Positions 34,001-49,000 of a DNA stretch of 64,000 bases are shown piece by piece. The notes beneath the pieces are model-generated. The model saw nothing but the letters and a program-made list of their open reading frames with translations, had not been told where the DNA came from and made no database searches. Source of the DNA: Juglans regia (Eukaryota; Streptophyta; Magnoliopsida; Fagales; Juglandaceae); contig NC_049909.1 of the NCBI RefSeq assembly GCF_001411555.2, positions 17,842,623 through 17,906,622 on the forward strand. The letters are read 5' to 3'. The translations under genes were made by a program, and so were the position numbers. The stretch's first letter is position 1, and each line of letters starts with the position of its first letter.

Positions 34001-37000
34001 CAGCTATTTGATATTCCTCATCCTCATCAGAGTATTCTTCCATCATCACTGAATTTCTGTTTGTGGCATTTATCTGATCAGTAGCTGCGCTAGGATGAAA
34101 AGAAGCATTCAGCTTCTCACCCTTCTCTGAGGAGACAGAAGCTGACGTCATATTAACCATTACTGGGATTCTTGGAGGAGCCTTCCTCTCATCTGTTTGG
34201 GCACACCATTCACGAAGTCCTGTGATAAACAAGATTTCAAAAAAATATCAACAATATAGGTCATGAGAGCAACACGAGATTAGGAGGCGAAGATTTTTAC
34301 CTCATTCTTGAATTGGTTTGTATTCTATTCGACTAAGAAGCAGTTGTGAGGACAAGCTCTATTGGGCCTGTTCAGAGTGCGGAATATTATAGTGATGGAT
34401 TCGGTGTTGCAAGTATAGGAAAAGTGGAAAATGATGGATCATCTTTTATTGCATTGTTGAAGTGGCTAACACTCTTTGGACTGCTATTATCAGTTTGTTC
34501 AGCTTAGATAGGGTCATGCCTCTTAGCATGGTGGGACTTTTGACTTGTTGGAAAGGGAGGCTAGGCCTCGTTTGTTTTCAGAAAACATCTCATCTCATCT
34601 CATCTAATCATTACAACTTTCCCAACTTCCAATACAAAATAAAATAAATAATTCAACTTTTTCAAATCCTAAAACAAAAATATAAAAAATATATTCTAAC
34701 AATACTTTATTCAACTTTTTAACTTTAATCTCAATTCATCTCATATGCGAAAACAAACGAACCTTTAGTTGCCCTCACAGTGAAGTATTGTGGAAGATTA
34801 TCCCAGGGTTTGTTGTGGTGTATTTGGAGAAAAACGATCAAAGCTTTTTGAGGGTAAGGAAAAGACGGTCGTGGATCTTGATGATTACTTTTTAAAAACC
34901 TTTTATCATTGGATAATTGCTCATTTTGATTACCACTTTCTAGTTTTCAAGACATCTTACCTTTTTCCCATTTTCTTATTAGGTGTTTCTCATGAATACC
35001 CACTATTTACTTGGAAAACACCTCTTTTCCATTAACAAGTTTAACTTAACACAAAAGTGAAGGCACACCAAGGCAGTAGTAGGCTAAATGAGTTGATACT
35101 GGTAGAAAAGCTACCTTTCCACAACTTTCTCCCAAACCTCACAAAACTTCGTTGTAAAAACTAACCTCAGAATATTGATTATATGGGTAATACCAGGCAC
35201 TCAAAAGTCTCATCAACCATTTTACAGAACACAAATCAATCTCACCAATCAAAACAAAGGATAACGAACTTTCCTTGAACATTCTATGCAAAAAGAATTA
35301 ATTCTCTCATCTAGTCCTCTTCAGGCTTTAGTCCAATTCAAAGACTGAAATAGTGTGTTATTATGCAAAGTTGCAAGACATCCTTTTTTTTGTAAGCAAA
35401 ATAAAATTTTATTGAATCAAGTAAATAGGCGAAGCCCAAGTACATAGGAAGTATACAAAGTAACAAAGGAGAGCACCTAATTACAGATTAGGAGCTAGAA
35501 ATGGATACAAGTTATAAGACATTCTCTAAATGAATTTTGGGGGCCAAAGAGGAAACTTAAGAGACCTCCCTCCAACCAAATACACCCTCATAACCCTAAA
35601 TCCTTAGGATAGAAACACTATCACATCCAACTATTATTAACCTCCAAGCCTGCAGAATCAGTACACTACAATTAGGACTTAATGTTCAAAGCCATGACCG
35701 AATCTAAACTTCTTCATTTCATGTCAGTTGTGTGCTCTAAAACATACCCATCTTTGTATTCCATAATTAAACACTAACCAACCCTAAACCAGAAATCCCA
35801 AGTTTCAGTCAGATACCTGCTTCTGGGAAAAATTCTAGCAATCGACAGTTCTGTTAACAGTCATTTCTCACACCTACCACTTTGTCCAGCAACATTGCTA
35901 TCTACTTTCAGTCACTTTAGCGCCATAGAGAATCAATCTTTACAAACAGATATGTGCCCAAAATCCTTCGATAACCTTTCCCATCCTTTAAAATTCAAAA
36001 GCCACAATCTTCCTTCTAAATTTTTCTTCCAATCAGCCCCAAAACCACTGGGTCGCTGCTGTGCTATGTCAGATTCAATACTGAGGCTGTCTTGTGCCAG
36101 TTTTGGTCTCAAAGGCCAAGATCCTATCTAAATTTTTTGAAGAATTGTTTTTTTTTTTTTTTTTTTTATCAATAAAAGATAGATATTATATATATGAATG
36201 AAAAGGTATAGCCCTTGTACACAGGAAGTATACATAAGTGCTCCTAAATACATTCTAAGAACGATAAATTAAAGACATGAAATCATGAATATTGTCCCCA
36301 TGCAAAACAATAGTGGAAAACCAACAGATTAGAGTGTGGAGAAAAAAATTCTTCAACTCGGTCATTGTGCGTTCCTTATTTTCAAAGCACCTCGCATTCC
36401 TTTCCATCCAAGTACACCACGTAATGCACAACGGAATCATCTTCCACACTGCTGCCACTTGTTGACAGCCTTGCAACTTTGTCCAACAACCCAACAAATC
36501 CACCACCCTCAAAGGCATAACCCAAGCAACATCAACCCTTTGAAAGATCTCATCCCACAACACCCTTATTACCTCACAGTGTAATAAGAGATGGTCCACG
36601 GATTCTCTATTCTTTTTACACATGTAGCACCAATCCACCAATACACAACCTCTCTTCCTCAAATTTTCCGTGGTCAATATCTTCCCAAGAGCAACATTCC
36701 AAACAAAAAAAGCTACTTTAGAAGGCACACAAGCTCTCCAAATATTCTTCCATGGGAACGGAGTATTGTCAAGATGTGTAGTCAAGATGCTATAATACGC
36801 CTTGACTGTACATATCTTGTGATTATTAGACCTCCACTTCAAGCTATCTCGTTGTGCCATAGGAATCTCCATGGAATATAATAAGCTGAAAAAAACTGAG
36901 ACACTAGGTAATTCCCAATCCTGGAAATCCCTATTAAAGGATGAGGTCATGTTTGATTGTCAGATTCTAGGCTGAGCAGATGAAGTAGACACTTCTCTTC

Positions 37001-40000
37001 TCCCTGTCATAGGCATATCCATGATCTATTCAGGCCTAATACATCCTCCTAGATACCCAATGGACCTCAGCAACCATTTCAAACTTAGCTATCGAATGGC
37101 CTTTTTCATCCGCCATAAAAGTACCGCCTTAGGTTCTTGGTTGCTGCCTACAAATTCCAGCAAGCAGTTCTTTTGCCCATCAAACTTAATCTTTTGAAAC
37201 CCTAGTCAATATCAACCTAAGCCCACCATGAAGAACAAGTAGGTAAAGGTTTCCTAAATTGATCTCAATGTAGAGGAACAATGAAAGTAGAAAGACTGAC
37301 TATGTTAACCCAAATCCCAATCCTACAATTGCAAAGTCATAGGAAATGAATATTAAGTCACGAACCAATCATTAATAAGTTCTAACTTGCTGATGAGAAA
37401 AAAAAAGTCATGAACCAGCATCTTGACATCAAATCAAATTTTACCCATATCAATGACACCCCAAAAAACAGCAAAAGGAACTCACCAGCAACGCTATTTA
37501 ACATTTGAAGTACACAATGTTGTTGGAATGATGATATATATCCCACACCCCACCCTTTAAGATCAATCTGCATAAGATGCTGCACCTGTGCCCTAGGCCT
37601 CCCATTACGAGGTTTTAGAGGAGAAATGTTGAATCCTCCACCTTTAAAAATCCAAATATATAAATTAACAAAATATTTCCATCTCTCGAATTCAAAAATC
37701 AGGCATCAGAATAAATCAAAGAAGAAAAATAGAACTGACTCTCAATATGTGCTCGAACATATCCAGGTTGTGGACCACCGTTCTCATGCTCCCTAGAACG
37801 AAATAAGACAACTGCACAATAACAAGAAAGAAAACATGGAAATTTCTAACGAGAGAAACAATAAGTGAATTGTCCAAACTAGCAGAACATTTACCATAAC
37901 TTCCATCATCATTTCGTCGCCAATATCGCACATAACAAAGATCACGAGGCCACACAAACCTGCAACAGCAAGGGTTACTGAGTATCCAAAACAAGTGAAA
38001 TTATGCATATAATTGTAGAAAGGAAAAAGGGATCTTCTTCCTAACAACTGAACTTAAATTTAAACCCCTGAAGAAATTTTTATGCAACACGGCAATGAAA
38101 AGAGGAAAACAAAAATGTTATCTGTTTTACATTATGAAGATAAGGATATAGAAAGCCCTCAAGGAGAATTGAGCACAAGGAAGAAGCATAATTAACAACT
38201 AAGGAAAAACACCCAAACAGTCCTGTTCATCCAATTACTAAGCCTAAAGATAAGGGAAAACACCCAAGTGGCAAGGTGTTCTCTTGTATACATTCAATTT
38301 ACTTGGTTACTCCTCTTGATATATATATATATATATAATATTTTTACTTATATAAAAAAAAAAGGGAAAACACCCAAGCACGGGGAAGAAGCATATCTAG
38401 AATAAATGTTTTCTTTATTTGGTACTACAGAAACAAGCTAGTCCATGTTATAACAGTTTCATTCTCACGGAGTCACCAAAAATCAGTGAGAAACTCTCTT
38501 CGCCAAGGAAAGGAGTCATTCCTTGAATGATGTCACCGAACACAACTATCATCCCAAAGCCCTAAGGACCACACTGGTTCAAAACATATCAAATGGGAAA
38601 GGGGGAAGAGTGAGGCGCCGGGGTTCCATGGTTCAGACATGAATGATATGCATAAATAATTATATTTTTGGCATGCATATGCATGTAGCAGTTCGAAAGC
38701 CAATTCATCCACCCATTGAGGTAATCATTTCACAAAGTTGCCAATATAGCCGTCATATCAATGCCCAAGGAGTGCACAAGCACCTTTGGTTGCTCAACAG
38801 CTTATGAAAAATAAACAGGGACCTCCATGGTTCAGAAAAACACAAATTTCTGTGCCCCAATCAGGAAACTTCAAGAAAGCACATAACCCGTGAATTTTTC
38901 CCCCCTCCTGATGCTATTCCTCCAAGAGAATACTGCAATATAGCAGCCCCTAAAAACCCGTGAATTTTTTCTCCAACTTCAACAAAGTTTGAACGACTTA
39001 ATAATTAAACTTTAAAAAAAAAAATCATTAAGAATATAACTTTTCTAAGGAGTTCTATCTGATTTTAGAATCTAATAAATAACTAAATACATGAAAAGGA
39101 ATAAAAACAATATCCACAATAAAAATTTTGTGATAAAACATATCTAGCAAACCACTCATGATTACAACAATGCATATCAGTTACATACTTCTCCACAAAA
39201 CATTATAAACCACAGATACCACAATTTAAAGGCAAGAAACAATTTGCAACGCCACTAAAATACGCTTCTAGATATTAGGACACATCCAGGTCTTCACAGA
39301 AAGATCAATAGTAACAATTGAACCCAAATGAGATGAGGGAGGGGTAGAAGCTCTAGTTTGAAGTTTGCATGAACGCAGCATGTTATAACAGTATTTATTC
39401 AGAATACTAAAATCACTTATTATAAATTAACTATTTAGACATCAATTGGTGGAAGCATTACATCGGGAACCAGTCCAACTGAAGTCTGTGATAAAGTATT
39501 GCTGTGTGCCCATCCACCTCCTCTACTAAACGGCCATACTGGAAACTGCAATCCCACCTGGACACCACGTTAAAAAAAAACAAGGCAACACATGGTTAGC
39601 AGTGCATCAACTATAACTTAATTACTGGAGGAGGAGGGGGGGGCCGCGCTAATTCAAAATATTCTATAGCTGTATGATTCTCTTAAAAAGGAGACATGGA
39701 AGTTCACGTGTTTTCAAGCCACATAAAATCATGAAAAATTGACAGAGTCAAACGGGTAAGACATGGAGAAAATAGACAAAAGACATTGGGCAATGCTAGG
39801 GATCCCGCTGGGGGATCCCGTTCAAGCATCCCGTTACTTTTTTTTTCTAGTTTTTTTTTATGTAGTGATTAAGAAAATGTTGTTTAATAATATTGTGAAT
39901 TTTATTCCTTTTTTAAAAATATTTCAAAGTGTTAAAAAACTAATGTGAAAAAAAAACATTTTTAAATATTTTTTTAAATCATTTTTTAACACTTTTAAAT

Positions 40001-43000
40001 ATTTAAAAAGAAAAAAAAAATCACAATATTATTAAACAACATTTTCTGAATCACTACGTAAAAAAAAACTAAAAAAAAATGGAACGGGATAAATGAACGG
40101 AATCCCCCAGTGGAATCCCTATCATTTACCAAAGACATTTAAACACAAGTTGAAACTTGAAAAAGCTATCACCTACACGTTCCAATAAAAGCCAATGAAG
40201 ACTGCCAAGTACGAAATGAAGCAATAAAAACTCCAAAATAAGACAAAATGCAAGTCCCCATTTTGTAAGGTTTTAATTTGAAAAGAGATACCAGAGCTCA
40301 CTATTTTATATTACCTCAAGAAGTAGGTGTGCTAACTAATCAACACACCATGCTTATGAGCAATCAGCCTGCTAATCCTATAAATTAAGCTGCTCTCTAG
40401 ATCCACAGTGGCATATGATCAAAAGAAAACAAGCGGGGGTGTAAGCATAGACCATAAGTTCTACAAATGAATGCTTAGAGAATAGTAGCGGCCGACAGCT
40501 GCCTATGAAATTGAAAAATGAAGGCCAAAGGAGCACCAAATAATATGTAACAAAACTTTTTCAAGAACCACAGAAGTATAAGAACATAAATGACTCAAGT
40601 TGAGACGATATGCCTGAAATGGATGAGCATTTAGTATATATATAAGGCAAGACCTAATAAAGTTTTCCCTTCATGTTGCCACATTCTATGCTTTTAATTT
40701 TTTCTTGTTTCTTCTTTTCTGATAACCAACCAATGTACTAAAGAACATTAGGGGATGCAAGCATCTACAAAGAAGAAAAATAACTCTAAAAAGTTGCATC
40801 CAAACCCTAAAGAGCTTTCAAGCCTCCACAAAAGCCTCTAAAAACCAATCCTGCAGTTTTTCTATTGTCTAGATGTCGCACCTATGCCAATTCAGCTGGT
40901 CATAAAGAAGTTCTTGGGAACACTTCCTAAAATTTCCCACTTTAAACACAACAGCGTTTAAAAACTGTTTCAACAACAAGGAGCGTACAGCGGAGGAAAT
41001 CTGGAATTTATTTGTATTTTGTCTTTTTCAGTGGTTTTCTGCTATTATACTGAAGGGGGGGAATGTCCATGAGTTTCTATCTTCTTTTCAGCTCACTAGA
41101 ACGTAATTAGGTGTCTCCCTTTGTATACTTCCTATGTACTTGGGCATTGCCTAGTTTCATTCTATTCAATAAAGATTCTTACTTATAAAAAAAAACTGTT
41201 TCCAAAACTCTTTAAAAAAAAAAGCCTAAAAATTAATAACAAACAAAAACAGGGAGGGGAGGAGGGAGCAATGCCGCCTTGCTGCAATTCTGCAAGGGCA
41301 ATCCTCCGCCTCGCAAGTGGCTGCCACAGGATGCAATGGAAGGGGAGATCTCCCCCTTTCTCACTCATGGCAGTCATGCCTACACCTAGAAAGAAGAGAT
41401 CTACCCCCACCTCGTGCACAGTCGTATAGGCTGCAATTCTAGGGGGATATCTCCCCCTTCTCCACTCACGCAGCCACAGATGGAAGGGGGAGATCCCCTC
41501 CCTTCCATGTGTATTTCTGCCGCACATAGGGAGAGATCCCCTCCAATGCCCATTGTTGCCAAAGATCTCCCCACCAAGTGTGACGAAGCTCCACCATAGG
41601 CATTATCTGCCGAAGGGATCTTAGACAAAGGGTGGCGAAGTTTGGCATCTCCCCTTACGAGCGACAATGTGGAAAAAGAGCCCAAGCAACAACGGGAAAG
41701 CGAGTTCTCTAAAAGAGCACAACCCAAATCGATGGAGATGAGCCAATCCATGGCTATCTCTAAGAGAGTGGTAGCTCCTCAATGGCATAGAAATTTTTAC
41801 AAATTATTGTGCTTCGTAATCCATAATAAATTCATTCCAAATGACATCACAGAAAGATGAGGACCCGTCTCAAATTTACTTGGAAGGAGTCTTTCTTGTA
41901 CATGGAAGAAAGATCTCAGCTATCAAAATGATGACACTTCTACATCTAATGTGAGGAGACAAACTGTGAAAAAGTGGCAAAAGCAAGCTAATAGCGTTTA
42001 CACAGCTGTAGCAACTAATATGACAAAAGTTGAAATGAATAGCACAATGATCAAGACTGGGTAGGAAATGAAATAAGGTCACAAACACACAGAGAGATCA
42101 CATAACATTATAGGTCTTAATCTCCTGCTACTTGTGAGAAACCACTGAATTCTTTGAATTTTTTTCTATTTCAAAACCCTCCATATGCCTAAGTGAAAAT
42201 AGGGTTTGTATACAATGTTCCTGAACACTCACCCAACTACAGACAAAGTGAATATTAGTTGCGTAAAACAAGGAACACCAAAACAATGAGCAGACCTAAT
42301 CCATATAAGCTTCATTTGAAAAAGTAAAACACCTACTCAAACCGTGTCCCATCCATGCTCATAACAAGTTCAAATATTTCTTCGCAGGTACCCTCCACAA
42401 CACCAACAGCCTTCATTGCTCTGCTACAGCTCCTTGGCTGCACAAGGAAGACCATTAATAATGTTTTGAACTAAAACAACACAATGCATAGTAAAACCAT
42501 TTCATTTGCATAAAGCACGAGAAAAGAAACAACTCCATACAAGGTAATCAACTTCAACAAGTTCTTCAAAAATGCGAAGTCCTGTCAACATTAATAATGA
42601 TAAGTCAAAAACAATTCATAATGCCATTACAACCTTGCCAGTGATTAATCTCATCAAATCCTATTCCTTAAATAATTATTCTAAAAACTGCCGTTCTGAG
42701 CTAAACTTCTAACTGATGTAGGCAATAAGAAAATACTTGCCATTTTGGCATTGGAGAAGACGCCAATTCTTTCTTGAAAATGCTTGATTGTGGGTATTCT
42801 GATTCGAGAATTCCGAGTCAAATTCCCGTGTCCAGTCAAACACCGACTCTGGAGGACCTGCCACTTATATGAAGACAGTCAGATTCAGGCAGAAAATGCA
42901 TCAAACTAACACAAACAAAAAGAGGACTCAAAGAAGACCATTTCCAATAGTTGTTCTTCGCAACAAATTTGGATGAGCATCATCTTCATCCTCCGGTGCA

Positions 43001-46000
43001 CTGAACCTGCCCAAGTACAGAAATTATTTTTTAACAAGGCATAAGCGCAATTTGGCAACATAAAGAAATGTGGTTCTCCGTAAGCAATACTATATACCGA
43101 AGTATGATAACAAGGATAGAACTAGTTCACAAAAATGCAGTAAAAAAATACACAAAAAAAGCTGCATGAGCAGTATTTAAGGACGGCAAGAAGATAACAA
43201 AATAATTTCCAAATACATTTGAAGAAAGATGCATCTACAGGAACACGGCAATAAGACAAAGATTTCATCTGAGACCAGACTAACGTTGAACCATATGCAT
43301 AATTGTAAAAAGTAAAAAAGACGAGAATGATAATCTTGCAAAATATTGGCAATTAAATGCAAATATTACACGTAAATTTGTACATATATATTTTCAGAAG
43401 TAATGCCACAACTATAACCAAAACAAGAAGAGAAAAAATAAGTACTTACTGACTTTCGTGGTCAGATGAGGAAGCAGTCCTTCCATTATCCATCCCAGAT
43501 TTATATTCAAAAGAAACATATTTGTTCCCATTTGCCACTTGTGATCCCTGATGCTACACGCATAAATAAGCAATGAATATTATATGCATCAATGCCTATG
43601 GTGCAGGAAGTATATTCCCTGCAGATAAATATATAAGAAGCTGAAAAACACCTAAGATGTAATGATTGACCAGAAACATTCTTATTTAATTACCAAAAAA
43701 TGTAATAAAAGGCCAAAACAAATAAAGAACAGATCAAGAACAGGGATCAACTTCCTACCATTATCCATAGATAAATACATAAAATTAAAAACAGAGGGGT
43801 AGGTGGAAAGGAGAATTTGGAGTAAATTATGCAGTCTTAAAACAACATACCTGATCAATAACAAGCTCAATCTTTTCCTTCCAGATTAACGCCTCTTGAA
43901 TGTTGAATGCTGCCATCTAGAACATAAACACATGCCATATGAGTATGTAGTCTCATCCAGGTACTCAAATAAGGTTATGTGATTACTACTGAACAGAAGT
44001 CTAAACTCATTAGGAAAATGATTAGCAGAATAACACGTCATGTGTATAAAGATACTAATTGTAACATATGGGTCCTAAATTAGGGCTTAGAATTTTAGTA
44101 TTATTATTATTATTATTATTATTATTTTAGTAATTATTTTATCAGATCAGTTTTGAGATAGTGGTTTTATTTTAATAGGATTCTTCCACTTTGTATGCCC
44201 CTTTTATCTCTCTATTTGATTTCCCAAGTTTGAATAGTTTCCTAATTGGTAACCAATTCACATGGCAAAAACCGTAGTATAAATCCTCTTTTCCCCACAA
44301 CAGTCCCTCCATCAAACAAAGAATTCTCACGGCCAGAACTTCCCCACATGGAAACCAAAATTTCCTACACAGATAGCTGAGACACCATTCTCACCAACCC
44401 AGGCAGCCACCTCGCCGGAAAACACCACAAAAGCTGCCGGCCCAGCCTCCTGAACTCAAATGCACGTCCTTCCTCCCTTTGTAAGCCACGTCAACCACTC
44501 CCTCTCTCTACCTTGCCGATTCTCAGTGTGAAGAACCAAACTAATTTCTCTTCTCTCCCTATGTCGCACCACCATGTTCAAAGGGAGCCTCCAGTTGCGC
44601 CGCCATGACTCACAGCCAGCCACCCAGACCCATTGTCGCAGTGGTTCTCCTCTCTCTCGGTAACGAGCTACGAAGTAGGATTCAAGGAGCAACGCTAAAA
44701 GGTAGGTAGCATGATCATAACTTTATGTGTGCTGTAAATATTCTGATTTCGCATGAAAAATGTGATGTTACCTACGCTACGCTACTAGCCAATTCAAGGT
44801 TAGCCCCTTTTCACAAACCTCGATGAACTACAATGATATGCTTGTGAATAAGACTATGGATGCTATGCTGATATGGATTATTGTTGGATGGATGAGATGT
44901 TATGAAAATCACATGTATGCCATGTAATGTTTAGATCATGTTATGACATGCCTATGCTATGCTATGTTGTGTAAGACTCATGTTAATATATCATGCTTAA
45001 TGTTATGCCATGCACAAGAGTATGCCATGCCATGTAAATTCATGAAGTCAAACATGTTCTCACGCATTATGAAAGTTAGTAAGAAAACACACATGAATGA
45101 CAAGCAAACTTTAAGATGCCTTATGTTATGGGTGGATGTGCAAGCTACAGACTCAAGCGTAGTCTACCACATGAAAGATATGTTTTGAGGTGACACGGAC
45201 CCAAGTATGTTTCACCACAGGTTATGATATGAGGTGCCACGGACTCAAGTGCGGTTTACCATATGCTATGTGATAACACAGACCCAAGCGTGTTTCACTA
45301 CATGTTATGATACGTTAGACGGTGTCATGGACCCAAGCGTGGTTTACCCTATGTTATGATATGTTATATACAGTCAACGACAATTGGACCAATGTACACA
45401 TGTTATTATGGTCACTAAGTAAGTGAAAGACAAGATAAATAAGATATGTATGAATGATAGGAAATGCATGGAGTCAATCATTCATGCATCCATATTACAT
45501 GTATTGCCATGATTATGTTTGATTCCGCTTATGTTACTAATGAATGATATATATATTATGTGAATATGTGACGATATATGTAAGTTTTCAAAATTAAGCC
45601 TAATGTTAAACTAAGTTAAGTTTACAGTATGATGTGCTATTACTGAGCTTTCAACTTATTTGTTTCATTCTCTATTTTTATGTTTTAATGTCCCAAATGA
45701 TGATTTCATGAATACAGAGCAGGAGTGCCAAGAGTAGAATAAATTTCTAGAGACTTAGGGCTTGTTTGGATACATAAATCATCTCGTCTCATCTCGTCTC
45801 GTCTCGTCTCATCATTACAACTTTTCCAAATTCTCGTATAAAATATAATAAACAATTCAACTTTTACAAATCTCAAAACAATAATAATATTAAAAAATAA
45901 TATTCTAACAATATTTTATTTAACTCATCTAAAACAATCTCATCTAACTATCCAAACGAGCCCTAGTGTATGATTTAGACATTTAAGCAGTGTTGGTATC

Positions 46001-49000
46001 ACATAGAACTAGCTTATGTCATTTCTTTTATTTCTCAGCTTTTATGTTATGAAAGACTGTCATACTAGATGAGTTTTATGATCCAATAGATGAGGTATTT
46101 TATGAGACTGAATCTCTTTACCAGGCGTTATGTTATAAATGTGCGTAACATTCCTAACCTATGTTACACTAATAAACTGCACAGACAATTTAATTTAAAA
46201 AATAGAAGGACTAAGGGGACGCAAAAATATCACATAGGTGAAAGTAGTGAGGAAGAGCATGATTGCTTACATTTGAATGGAAAATACTACCTTCAATGGG
46301 GCTTAATGGAACTTTATTTTTAAAATAAAAGGTAACATTCACGTTGATGAACCCAGCTAGTTAGGAAAACAGCTTGTTCAGCAGACTTTGTTATTAAACT
46401 TGCAAGTGACCCAATGAGTGATTACAACAGACAATCATTTGCCATTTGAACCATACACTCACATTAAGCCCCTAGTAGCTTTTTTTTTTAGGAATCACAT
46501 CACTTATCCAAGAAAAAATAAAGAATCTGCTAGTTAAAATACTGCCAAGTAAAGCTGCTGCAAGACCTTAAGTCCTTCAACACTCAATAGAAAGGTTGAT
46601 TAATTTAATACTCTCATAACCCCCATGAAAAAGACTATAGCTTAAAGTTCTGATGAAGCTGGAAGCATGAGTAGATAAAGATTTTACTTTCACTTCCATT
46701 AAAGCATAAGTTTCTTAGAAAGAACGAAGGAAAATTCTCTTCTTCAGTGCTTGATCAAGCAAACCCTAGGGGTCTAACAAAAGAACCCTGAAACCAAAGG
46801 CAGTTTTCATTGATATTCTAACATAAAGCTTCTATTACAAAGCTATCGTAGACTCTACACTAATCTTCACCCTATAAATCAGCTTAAACAGAAATAAAAC
46901 TTCATTAACAAAAGAAAAAAGGCACATACAGGTGCACAAGGTGTATACAAAAGAGTTACCTATCTAGAATTAGAAAACAATACAAGAAAATCATGAAAAG
47001 TTAGCTCAAGTCTGTGAAGGCTGTCCAAACGAAATGAGTACTAGAAAATAGAGTTTTGAGCAACTCCAGCATCTGTTCATGATCTTCAAGATTCTTGTTG
47101 TTCATTTCCCTCCATTTACATCATACTAGGCAAGTAAGCAACCCTCTTCCACACCGTGACAATTTGTCGGCTTCATCCTAATCCTCTCTAAGAAAAAAAA
47201 AATGCACATTATCTTCTGGGCATCACCCAAGCCAATCCAACCCATTGGAAGAAGTCATTACATACAGCACTAAGCATCTTGCAATGGAGTAAAAAATCAA
47301 CGAACTCCCAACTCCTCTTGCACATGCAGCACCAATCAATCACTACAATGTGTTTTTTTCTTAAAATTATCCATGGTGAGATTCTTTCATAGAGAGGCTA
47401 TCCATGAAAAAAACAGCAGCTCTCAATTGGGTCTTCGTCTACCAAATACTCTTCCAAGGCCAAAAATTGTTACCATGACCAATGATGACATTATAAAAAG
47501 AGCAAACAGTGAACATCCCTTTCTTGGTAGGGGCTCAAAGAAGTTAATCTTCAGCTCCTCATCCCAAACCAGTGGAATACAGCCGATAGAAGAATATAAT
47601 GAAGGCATCTACCAAGTCTTGAGCCACTCTAAAAAAACTTACATTCCACTGAGGGAAAATCACAAGATATCTCCCAATGGTCTGCTATTGAAACATCCTT
47701 TACACCAGCAATGTTGTACACATCTGGGAAAGTTTCCTCAAGAGTCCAATCTCGACACCACGGATCATGCCAAAATCTAATCTAGATCAATTACAAGTAG
47801 AAGACTTTCCCCCATCCTTTTATTATATTCTTCCATGATTCAATCCCCTGAGGTCTTTGGGAGTTAGAACACTACCCACCCCCACAAATATCCATATTTA
47901 GAATCTACACAAATACTAGTACCCAGTGAACAGGACTCTATAAAAGTTATGACTAGCAATTTTTTTCTTATGCATGGTCCAGCATCAAAACTACAGCAGC
48001 AAAGATCACCCAAACCAAAAGATAAATTATGTTCCAAAATTATAGTAAATGATAATTGATAAAGTTGGAAGGAAAAAATGTGTACAGCTGAAGAAATCAA
48101 CACTAATTTATAAACTCATTAAGGGAAAAGCACATACCGTAATTCGATGCTGCTTCTCTTTCTTGTTGTATACACACAAAACATAAACCATCTGCACCAA
48201 GCAAATACATAAACCAAGTGAGACACTCCATCATGAAGAAAGAATACAGCCAGTATCCTACATACCAGCAGAACTAGAACAGGTCAGATCTATTGGATAT
48301 AGCGTTCGTCTATTGCGTGTGCATGCGTGGTTGGGGGGGTGGGGGGGGTGAGAAGAGAGTTGAAAAACTGTTTATGTCTGCAGCAAGCAAAACCTGCTTC
48401 AAAACAAGTGCCAACTATCACAAATACAATTTCGAAGGTTCTCGTCTCGGGAAATTGGCATTTGTGAAAATATATGCTTAATTTTTCTTTCTACATATCC
48501 TAGGGTCACTCACAAGCAAGCCACTCCAATCTCCAAAAGTTCAAGAGCGTCCTAATGTCTGCTCAAAGTTCCAAACAGACACAGAAGTGAAAATAAGGAT
48601 TTACTGATTGAACTCACAGATAACCGTCACAATAATGATCCAAATAAGATAAGACAAGATTAGAAGAGAAACTGCTGGCTACTGCCTCATAGTGCACATA
48701 GTCTAACTCAACAACACTAACGCCACAACAGATTTACCATAGTTCCGTAATCTTACATAATTTAACACTATTGCCTCAATAAAATCAGCTCCCGCAATTA
48801 GCCTACTTGAAATCTAATAGAAAAACGAAACGGACAAGAAATTTGAGCTAGGAGTACCCGTAAAATTTACCTACTCCGTAAAACATTCAAATTCAGTTCA
48901 AACGGTTAGTTTATCATTATTGAAGAATCACAAGAAGCAATCATCAAGAGAGAGAGAAAAGAGAACTCACATGTCCATGGTGGGTCTTCAGGCCTCGATC

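Larger units (their letters stand above)
44055..46173 (+). mobile_element. Solo LTR of an LTR retrotransposon in EDR2 intron 3
   Basis: The LTR at 44060-46168 begins TGTAACATA and ends TATGTTACA, an exact 9-bp terminal inverse with the canonical TG...CA ends. It is flanked by the 5-bp duplication CTAAT (44055-44059 and 46169-46173). CCAAT at about 44252 and TATAAAT at 44278-44284 give a plausible U3 promoter. No primer-binding site, gag-pol or second LTR remains, so this is a recombined solo LTR. A Tourist-like MITE (45758-45963) is nested in it, so its own length is about 1.9 kb. It is antisense to EDR2. Confidence 0.8.

Noticed and set aside
36255..36950. 231-codon minus-strand frame as a cellular gene
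   Set aside because: It encodes only the LINE zf-RVT domain, ends near a poly(A) and lies within an EDR2 intron.
44456..44692. 78-codon minus-strand frame within the solo LTR
   Set aside because: No motif and fully inside the LTR.
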